Shown in pieces: positions 58,620 through 64,000 of a stretch of DNA of 64,000 nt (its first letter is position 1; each line of letters begins with the position of its first letter). The notes under the pieces are model-generated. The model was not told where the DNA came from. It saw nothing but the letters and a program-made list of their open reading frames with translations, and did no database searches. This DNA comes from Burkholderiales bacterium. GTDB taxonomy: Bacteria; Pseudomonadota; Gammaproteobacteria; Burkholderiales; Burkholderiaceae_C. Location: assembly GCA_016213205.1 (NCBI GenBank), contig JACRAZ010000072.1:62001-126000 (forward strand). The letters are read 5' to 3'. Both the position numbers and the translations under genes were made by a program.

Positions 58620-59360
58620 ATGCGCACAACGCCCCTCCCGCCGGCACCGCCGGCACCCGCCCCCGGCGGCGCGGCCCGCGCCGCGAGCCCGAGGCAGGCG
58701 CTGGCCCGCCCTGGGCGCAGGCGCCGCCAGGCGCTGCCCGCCGCGGCCTGGGTGAGCGCCACGCTGTGCCTGCTGATGCTGGCCGGCCTGGGCGCCGGCC
58801 TGCACCATTGGACGGCCGGCTTCGAGGCCTGGACTTACGAGGCCCGGCGTGAGCGCCAGATCGACGCCGGCCTGCTGCGCGCGCCAGCGCTGGCCCTGCG
58901 GGGCGCCGACGGGCGGCCGGTGCGGCTGCGGCAGGACGGCGGCGCCGCCGCGGCCACGCTGGTGGACTTCATTTACACCCGCTGCCCGGGTGTCTGCCGC
59001 ACGCTGGGCAGCGAGTTCCAGCAGATGCAGCAGCAGCTCGCCGAGCAGCCCGCCGCGGTGCGGCTGGCCTCGATCTCGTTCGATCTGGCGCACGACGACG
59101 CCGCCGCACTGGCGCGTCATGCCGCCAGCCTGCGCGCGCAGCCACGCTGGTGGACCCTGGCCGTGCCCGACAGCCCGGCCGACGCGCAGGCGCTGCTGCG
59201 TGCGCTGGGCGTGGTGGTGGTGCCGGACGGGCAGGGCGGCTGGGTGCACAACGGCGCCATCCACCTGCTGGACGGGCAGGGCCGGCTGCGTGGGCTCTAC
59301 GGCTTCAACCAGTGGCCACAGGCGCTGGCGGATGCGCGCGCGCTGGCCTCCCGGCCATGA
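58620..59360 (+). CDS. SCO1/SenC family copper chaperone
   Basis: A 246-residue membrane-anchored thioredoxin-fold protein. The copper site is C122-x-x-x-C126 in YTRCPGVC, with a His at 215 in NGAIHLLD. An Arg/Pro-rich N-terminus precedes the helix at about 43-61. SCO proteins deliver copper to CuA or CuB sites or act as thiol reductases, so its place here supports a CuB-containing enzyme in the operon. Confidence 0.92.
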   Translation: MRTTPLPPAPPAPAPGGAARAASPRQALARPGRRRRQALPAAAWVSATLCLLMLAGLGAGLHHWTAGFEAWTYEARRERQIDAGLLRAPALALRGADGRPVRLRQDGGAAAATLVDFIYTRCPGVCRTLGSEFQQMQQQLAEQPAAVRLASISFDLAHDDAAALARHAASLRAQPRWWTLAVPDSPADAQALLRALGVVVVPDGQGGWVHNGAIHLLDGQGRLRGLYGFNQWPQALADARALASRP

Positions 59361-60052
59361 AGCATCCGGCCATGAGACGCCCGATGCCGCCCCTGCGCCG
59401 CCTGGCGCCCCTGCTGCACGCCGCGCTGGCCGTGCTGCCGCTGGCCTTGCTGTGGCCGCTGCTGCGCCATGCGCTGGAAAGCCGCATGTCGCTGCACATG
59501 CTGCTGGAGTTCCCGGCGCTGGCGCTGGCCGGCGCGTCGGCCCAGCGGCTGGCCGGGCGGCATGCGGGGCTGCGGCGCATCGGCCGGCACCTGCGGGTGC
59601 TGGATTGGCATGGCTGGAGTGGCGCCACCTTCGCCAGCGCGGTGGCCACGGTGTGGATGCTGCCGTCGGCGCTGGATGCGGCCCTGCTGTCGGAGGCGGT
59701 GAACGCCGCCAAGATGGCCAGCTGGTGGCTGGCCGGCTGGCTGGTGGCCGGCAGTGCGCGCCGCTGGGGCCCCGAGCTGCTGGTCTTCGGCGCCGGCAAC
59801 CTGGGCTGGATGATGGCCACCGCAGGCCTGCTCTACCTCGATGCGCCCAGCGCGCTGTGCGTGAACTACGGTGCCGACGACCAGCGCATCACCGGCACCG
59901 GCCTGGTGATGCTGGCCTGCCTGCTGGGCGCGCTGGCGCTGCGGCGGGCGCTGCGGCTGGCCGAGCCCCGGCCGCCCGGCCCGCAGGCGGCCCGCGCCCC
60001 GGCCGCCGAAGCATGCAATATCACCGGCCCGGCGCACCCTTCCCGTGGCTGA
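59357..60052 (+). CDS. Membrane protein of unknown function in the oxidase operon
   Basis: A 231-residue protein with about six hydrophobic helices (e.g. LHAALAVLPLALLWPLLRHAL and ALSEAVNAAKMASWWLAGWLVAGS-like region near 118-140). Conserved-looking polar residues are in LEFPALALAG and FGAGNLGWMMAT. It is coupled to the SCO gene by an ATGA overlap. It resembles no family I can name; an assembly factor for the oxidase is a reasonable inference. Confidence 0.7.
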   Translation: MKHPAMRRPMPPLRRLAPLLHAALAVLPLALLWPLLRHALESRMSLHMLLEFPALALAGASAQRLAGRHAGLRRIGRHLRVLDWHGWSGATFASAVATVWMLPSALDAALLSEAVNAAKMASWWLAGWLVAGSARRWGPELLVFGAGNLGWMMATAGLLYLDAPSALCVNYGADDQRITGTGLVMLACLLGALALRRALRLAEPRPPGPQAARAPAAEACNITGPAHPSRG

Positions 60053-60144
60053 TCGGCGACGCAACGGGCCCAGCGGTTTGCAGCGGCGCCGCGCTGCCGT
60101 ATCGTGCAGCCCGTGTGTTGAGCCCGTCACCCGAAAGGACCCTG

Positions 60145-61440
60145 TTGAGCGCTTCCCAGCCCAAGCCCGGCGAACTGCCCATCCAGGCGGCGCAGGTCCG
60201 TGTCGGCGTGCATGTGCGGCTGCCGCTGTCGTGGATGGACCACTCGTTCCTGAGCAACAGCTTCCTCGTCAGCTCCGAGGAGCAGGTGCGCGAGATCCAG
60301 GCCCTGGGCGTGGAGGTCTTCTGCGACCCCAAGCGCAGCAAGGTGCCGCCGCTGCCGCCGCAGCGCGAGGCGCCGCCGCCCGACCCCGCGCGCGAGCAGG
60401 AGCTGATGCTGCTGCGCCAGCGCCAGGAGGCGCAGCGCCAGGCCAAGGCCGCGCGGGCCCAGGCCATGGCCGCGATGCGCGCCAAGCTCGACGTGGTGCA
60501 GAAGCAGTACATGTCGGCCACCGAGCAGACGGCCGGCGCGTTCAAGCAGATGGGCGCGCGGCCGGCCGCCAGCGTGCAGGTGATGGGCGAGGTGGCCGGC
60601 GAATCCGCGCGCTCGCTGCTGGCCGACCCCGACTCGGCCATCATCCTGATCGCCGACAAGGCCAAGAGCCACGGCGAGGTGATGCACGCGCTGTCGGTGA
60701 TGACGCTGTCGCTGCTGCTGGCCAAGCAGTTGCAGATGTCCGAGGCCCAGCTCAAGCTGGTGGGCGTGGCGGCGCTGCTGCACGACATCGGCCACAGCGC
60801 CATCAACCCCTCGATCCTGCGCAACCCGGCGCGCAACCGCTTCGAGGAAAAGGTGTTCCAGACCCACTGCCGCCTGGGCTACGAGCAGCTGCTCGCGCTG
60901 GGCGACGTGGTGCCGCCGGGCGTGGCCGAGGTGGCCTTGCACCACCACGAAGGCGACGACGGCTACGGCTACCCCGGCGGCCTGCGGGGCCACCAGGTGC
61001 CGCTGATGGCGCGCATCGTGGCCATCGCCAACCGCTTCGACAACCTGGCCAACCCGATCGATCAGCGCCAGGCCGTCTCGCCCTTCGAGGCACTGGGCCT
61101 GATGTGGGGGCGCGAGAAGGCGGCCTTCGACGAGTTGCTGCTGCAGGCCTTCATCCGCACGATGGGCATCTACCCGCCCGGCACGCTGGTGCTGCTGTCG
61201 GACGGGCGCACCGGCGTGGTGGTGGCCACCGCGCCGCCGAGCGCGCGCCTGTGCCCGCAGGTGCTGGTGTACGACCCCGACACGCCGCGCCGCGAGGCGC
61301 TGATCCTGAACCTGGCCGAGCCCGAGGTGGCGCAGCAGCTCAAGGTGAGCAAGGCGCTGCGCATGCAGGAGCGCTCCGAGGACGAGCTGGATTACCTGCT
61401 GCCCCGGCGCAACCTGAGCTGGTACCGCGGCAACGCCTGA
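60145..61440 (+). CDS. HD-GYP domain c-di-GMP phosphodiesterase with DUF3391
   Basis: A 431-residue protein. The N-terminal DUF3391 domain (VRVGVHVRLPLSWMDHSFL) is followed by a coiled coil of about 60 residues and an HD-GYP domain with HDIGHS and HHHEGDDGYGYPGGL, with all metal ligands and the GYP motif, so it should hydrolyse cyclic di-GMP. No ATG is suitable; TTG 60145 behind AAAGGA gives the family N-terminus, with GTG 30 nt upstream as alternative. It is separated from the oxidase operon by 92 bp. Confidence 0.87.
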   Translation: MSASQPKPGELPIQAAQVRVGVHVRLPLSWMDHSFLSNSFLVSSEEQVREIQALGVEVFCDPKRSKVPPLPPQREAPPPDPAREQELMLLRQRQEAQRQAKAARAQAMAAMRAKLDVVQKQYMSATEQTAGAFKQMGARPAASVQVMGEVAGESARSLLADPDSAIILIADKAKSHGEVMHALSVMTLSLLLAKQLQMSEAQLKLVGVAALLHDIGHSAINPSILRNPARNRFEEKVFQTHCRLGYEQLLALGDVVPPGVAEVALHHHEGDDGYGYPGGLRGHQVPLMARIVAIANRFDNLANPIDQRQAVSPFEALGLMWGREKAAFDELLLQAFIRTMGIYPPGTLVLLSDGRTGVVVATAPPSARLCPQVLVYDPDTPRREALILNLAEPEVAQQLKVSKALRMQERSEDELDYLLPRRNLSWYRGNA

Positions 61441-61586
61441 GCCAGCGGCGCCACACTGTTGCATGCGCGCCGCACTGTGGCGCCGCATGGCGGGTGAATG
61501 GCGCCCTGCCGGCCCCGCGCGGCCCCGATCCGGGCGCGCAGCGACGATGATGCCGCACCTGCCCTGAACTCAACCAAGGAATGAAC

Positions 61587-62105
61587 ATGGCAACTCGCAA
61601 GGCCCCGAAGTCGGAATTCGCCACGGCCACCGGCCACCTCACCGCTGCGGCCAAGGAGGTCGGCACCGCGGTGTCGAACAAGATCGATGCGGTCGGTCAA
61701 TCGATCTCGGCCCATGTGAGCCAGGCCCGCAGCCGCTTCGTGAAGCAGGCCGAGGCCCAGCTCAAGAAGGCCGAGGCGCAGGTGGAAAAGGCCAGCCAGG
61801 CGGCGCGCAAATCGGTGCTCGCGGCCGAGAAGAAGCTCGAAGCCACCCAGCGCACCACCGCGCGCAAGCTTGCCAGCCTGCAGGCCAGCGCCGAGCGCAA
61901 GGCCAAGGCCCTGAAGAAGGCCATCGAGAAGGAGGCCGCCGCGCTGGCGAAGGCGGCCAGCGGCAAGGCCCGCGCGCCCGCGAAGAAGGCTGCGCCCGCG
62001 AAGAAGGCTGCGCCGGCGAAGAAGGCCGCGCCGGCGAGAAAGGCTGCGCCGGCAAAGAAGGCCGCCCCCGCGAAGAACGCCGCCCCCAAGAAGGCCGCGC
62101 GCTGA
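61587..62105 (+). CDS. Histone H1-like nucleoid protein
   Basis: A 172-residue Lys/Ala-rich protein with no fixed fold. The N-terminal two thirds form a long amphipathic helix or coiled coil with many Lys/Ala (KQAEAQLKKAEAQVEKASQ); the C-terminal 45 residues are repeats of AAPAKK, as in histone H1 tails and AlgP-type proteins. ATG 61587 lies six bases after AAGGA; an ATG at 61581 touches it and is less likely. Role: DNA binding and compaction. Confidence 0.88.
   Translation: MATRKAPKSEFATATGHLTAAAKEVGTAVSNKIDAVGQSISAHVSQARSRFVKQAEAQLKKAEAQVEKASQAARKSVLAAEKKLEATQRTTARKLASLQASAERKAKALKKAIEKEAAALAKAASGKARAPAKKAAPAKKAAPAKKAAPARKAAPAKKAAPAKNAAPKKAAR
61977..62096 (+). repeat. 18-bp tandem repeats coding for AAPAKK
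   Basis: About six imperfect 18-bp units such as GCTGCGCCCGCGAAGAAG, each giving Ala-Ala-Pro-Ala-Lys-Lys; later units diverge (PARK, PAKN). Number of units can be expected to vary between strains. Confidence 0.85.
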
Positions 62106-62109
62106 GCCT

Positions 62110-62130
62110 GGCGCCCGGGGGCCGGGCGCC
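62110..62130 (+). terminator. Hairpin between the convergent histone-like and dehydrogenase genes
   Basis: GGCGCCCGG and CCGGGCGCC form a perfect 9-bp stem with a 3-nt loop. It has no T-run, but its position between two converging stop codons fits a bidirectional terminator. Confidence 0.65.
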
Positions 62131-62171
62131 TGCGTTCACCGGCACCGGCCCGGGGGCGCGGCGTGGCGGCC

Positions 62172-63395
62172 TCAGGCGCAGCCCGCCGCCGCGAGCGTGC
62201 TGAACACGCGCAGCGTGCCCGCCACCGCGGCCACCGCAGCCAGCGTGGCCGGCCCGGGCGGCGGGTTCAGGTCGACCACCGCCACGCCCACACCGCCCTG
62301 CGTGGCCAGGTGCAGTTGCGCCACGTTCAGGCCCGCGGCGGCCAGCACGCCGTTGAGCTGCGACATCACCCCCGGCTGGTCGTGGTGCAGGTGCACCAGC
62401 CGCACCGGCGAGCGCAGCGGCCCCACCGCCAGCTCCGGCAGGTTCACGCTGCCGTGCACGGCACCGTGCAGCAGGTAGTCGCGCAGCTTCTGCGACACCT
62501 CCACGCCCAGCTTGTGCTGCGCCTCCACGGTGGAGCCGCCCACGTGCGGCGTCAGGATCACGTTGTCCAGCGCGCGCAGCGGCGATTCGAAGGGCTGCGC
62601 GTTCGAGGCCGGCTCGGTGGGAAAGACGTCGATCGCCGCGCCGCGCAGCCGGCCGTGGGCCAGCGCGTCGTGCAGCGCCGCGATGTCCACCGCCTGGCCG
62701 CGGGCCAGGTTGATCAGCACCGCGTCGGGCCGCATCTGCGCCAGGCGCCGCGCGTCGATCAGCCCGCGGGTGCGTTCGGTCTGCGGCACGTGCAGCGTCA
62801 CCACGTCGGCCTCGCCCAGCAGGGCCTCGAGCGAGGCCGCCGGCACCGCATTGCCCAGCGGCAGGCGGGCCTCGATGTCGTGGTAGACCACGCGCATGCC
62901 GATGGCCTCGGCCAGCAGCCCGGTCTGGGTGCCGATCTTGCCGTAGCCCACGATGCCCAGCAGCTTGCCGCGCACCTCGTTCGAGCCGCGGGCATCCTTC
63001 AGCCACTGGCCACGGCGCGCGGCGGCATGGCGCTCGGGCACGCGGCGCAGCAGGTGGATGGCGTGGCCGATCACCAGCTCGGCCACCGAGCGCGTGTTCG
63101 AGAACGGGCCGTTGAACACCGCCACGCCGTGCCCGCTGGCGGCGGCCAGGTCGATGTTGTTGGTGCCGGTGCAGTAGGCGCCGATGGCGCGCAGCCGCGG
63201 CGCCCGGGCCAGGATGTCGGCCGTGATCTGGGTGCGCGAGCGCAGGCCCAGCAGGTCCACGTCGGCCAGCAGCGTGGCGAGTTCAGGCGCCTCGGGCGCG
63301 TGCTTCAGGCGCATCACCTCGGCGCCGGGCAGGCCGTGCAGCACCGGCGTGGCGCTGGCGTGCACGTCTTCGAGCAGCAGGATGTTCAGGCTCAT
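62172..63395 (-). CDS. serA: D-3-phosphoglycerate dehydrogenase (SerA type)
   Basis: A 407-residue NAD-dependent dehydrogenase for the first step of serine synthesis. It has the NAD fold GIVGYGKIGTQTG, the catalytic Arg in LINLARGQAVD, and the His in TPHVGGSTVEAQ. The last 75 residues are an ACT domain (VRLVHLHHDQPGVMSQLNGVL), the usual site of serine feedback. Length corresponds to the E. coli form. Gene order with sufT downstream of nothing else suggests a single gene. Confidence 0.92.
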   Translation of the reverse strand: MSLNILLLEDVHASATPVLHGLPGAEVMRLKHAPEAPELATLLADVDLLGLRSRTQITADILARAPRLRAIGAYCTGTNNIDLAAASGHGVAVFNGPFSNTRSVAELVIGHAIHLLRRVPERHAAARRGQWLKDARGSNEVRGKLLGIVGYGKIGTQTGLLAEAIGMRVVYHDIEARLPLGNAVPAASLEALLGEADVVTLHVPQTERTRGLIDARRLAQMRPDAVLINLARGQAVDIAALHDALAHGRLRGAAIDVFPTEPASNAQPFESPLRALDNVILTPHVGGSTVEAQHKLGVEVSQKLRDYLLHGAVHGSVNLPELAVGPLRSPVRLVHLHHDQPGVMSQLNGVLAAAGLNVAQLHLATQGGVGVAVVDLNPPPGPATLAAVAAVAGTLRVFSTLAAAGCA

Positions 63396-63446
63396 CGGGA
63401 GGGCTTTCTTTCGGGGGTGGATTCGGTGGGGCTTCGGGGCGGGGCG

Positions 63447-63992
63447 CTACAGGCCCAGGCTCAGCTGCGCGGCTTCGGACATGCGGGATCGGTCCCAGGG
63501 CGGGTCGAACACCAGGCTCACGGTGGCCTCGCCCACCGGCGGCAGCGCAAGCAGCTTGTCGCACACCTCGTTGGCGATGGACTCGCCCATGCCGCAGCCG
63601 GGCGCGGTGAGCGTCATCTGGATCGTCACGCGCAGCTGGCCGCCGGCCATCGGCGTCAGCGCGCAACCGTAGACCAGGCCGAGCTCGACGATGTCGACCG
63701 GTATCTCCGGGTCGTAGCAGCTGTGCAGCGTCTGCCAGACCAGCGCCTCCACCTCGGCCGGGGTGGCGCCCTCGGGCACGGCCGGCGCCAGCGGCCGGGG
63801 CTGGCCGATTGCATCGGCCTCCTCGCCGGCCAGGCGCACCAGCTGGCCCTCGACCCACAGCGTGAACGAGCCGCCCAGCGCCTGCGTGATGCGGGCCTCA
63901 GTGCCGGCCGGCAGCCAGTGGCGCGTGCCGGCGGGAATGCGCTCGACCTGCACCGCGCGGCTCAGCGTCACCGGGGTGGCGGGGCGCTTCAT
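63447..63992 (-). CDS. sufT: SufT family Fe-S cluster assembly protein
   Basis: A 181-residue protein: an N-terminal domain of about 70 residues (LPAGTEARITQALGGSFTLWV) and a DUF59/MIP18 domain with LHSCYDPEIPVDIVELGLVYG and the conserved Cys in LTAPGCGMGESIANEV. This two-domain form is the putative SufT protein that helps maturation of Fe-S enzymes. It lies upstream of serA in the same direction, with a 51-nt gap, and starts eight bases from the right edge. Confidence 0.9.
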   Translation of the reverse strand: MKRPATPVTLSRAVQVERIPAGTRHWLPAGTEARITQALGGSFTLWVEGQLVRLAGEEADAIGQPRPLAPAVPEGATPAEVEALVWQTLHSCYDPEIPVDIVELGLVYGCALTPMAGGQLRVTIQMTLTAPGCGMGESIANEVCDKLLALPPVGEATVSLVFDPPWDRSRMSEAAQLSLGL

Positions 63993-64000
63993 GCGGCGTC

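Noticed and set aside
1-64000. CRISPR arrays, rRNA or tRNA genes
   Set aside because: I saw no regularly spaced direct repeats with unique spacers and no rRNA or tRNA signature on either strand.

Overview
The window is high-GC DNA dense in protein genes, with no rRNA, tRNA or CRISPR array that I could see. The gene content points to a betaproteobacterium of the order Burkholderiales, probably near the Rubrivivax/Leptothrix/Ideonella group. The evidence is three orphan Bug (tripartite tricarboxylate) receptors, an NsrR/Dnr-type nitric oxide locus, a histone H1-like lysine/alanine protein, DUF3391 HD-GYP signalling, many LysR regulators, and two exported proteins with PEP-CTERM-type tails. This placement is inference from gene content.

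Layout. 0-8.3 kb: a truncated CaCA exchanger, an unknown protein, an aldehyde dehydrogenase with a clear terminator, a secreted RTX metalloprotease, and acetoacetate-CoA ligase. 8.3-9.15 kb: a nest of repeats containing a MITE-like element. 9.15-16.8 kb: an ATPase with a coupled partner, a hydrolase with a membrane tail, two small exported proteins, a GFA protein, an unusual SDR, a Bug receptor and a DMT transporter. 16.8-20.95 kb: two gene-poor stretches around a Bug/LysR pair and a methyltransferase, with looser codon use than the surroundings. 20.95-23.3 kb: class A beta-lactamase, a PEP-CTERM protein and a DGPF-domain protein.

23.3-33.2 kb is catabolic and nitrogen-related: tcuAB with a LysR regulator, then a soluble histidine kinase/NarL-type regulator pair, then a cyanate (or nitrate-type) ABC transporter with cyanase behind a sigma-54-like promoter. 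33.2-37.3 kb is a molybdenum aldehyde oxidoreductase operon (paoA plus a fused paoB-paoC) with a MerR-type promoter; a cysteine-free AdhR-like MerR gene lies at its far end. 37.4-41 kb holds a Bax-inhibitor-1 protein, NhaR and two small-protein operons, each preceded by the same TTCGG-N5-CCGAA palindrome. 41-46.9 kb: LysR/tartrate dehydrogenase, a Bug receptor and small enzymes.

46.9-51.6 kb is a gluconate locus (gntR, gntK, TRAP dctQMP) with three copies of one operator, one of them inside gntK. 52-60 kb is a nitric oxide-responsive locus: hemerythrin, NsrR, a Dnr-like Crp/Fnr protein, FmdE-like and DUF2249 proteins on one strand, and on the other a divergent cbb3-like oxidase core (CcoN-like, CcoO-like), a membrane cytochrome c, SCO and a membrane protein. 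The window ends with an HD-GYP phosphodiesterase, a histone H1-like protein, a SerA-type dehydrogenase and SufT.

The most interesting signals are the cbb3-like enzyme in an NO regulon without CcoP, the PaoB-PaoC fusion that has lost its catalytic glutamate, the phased triple operator of the gluconate operon, the twin palindromes ahead of small proteins, and the 233-bp element with 33-bp inverted ends.
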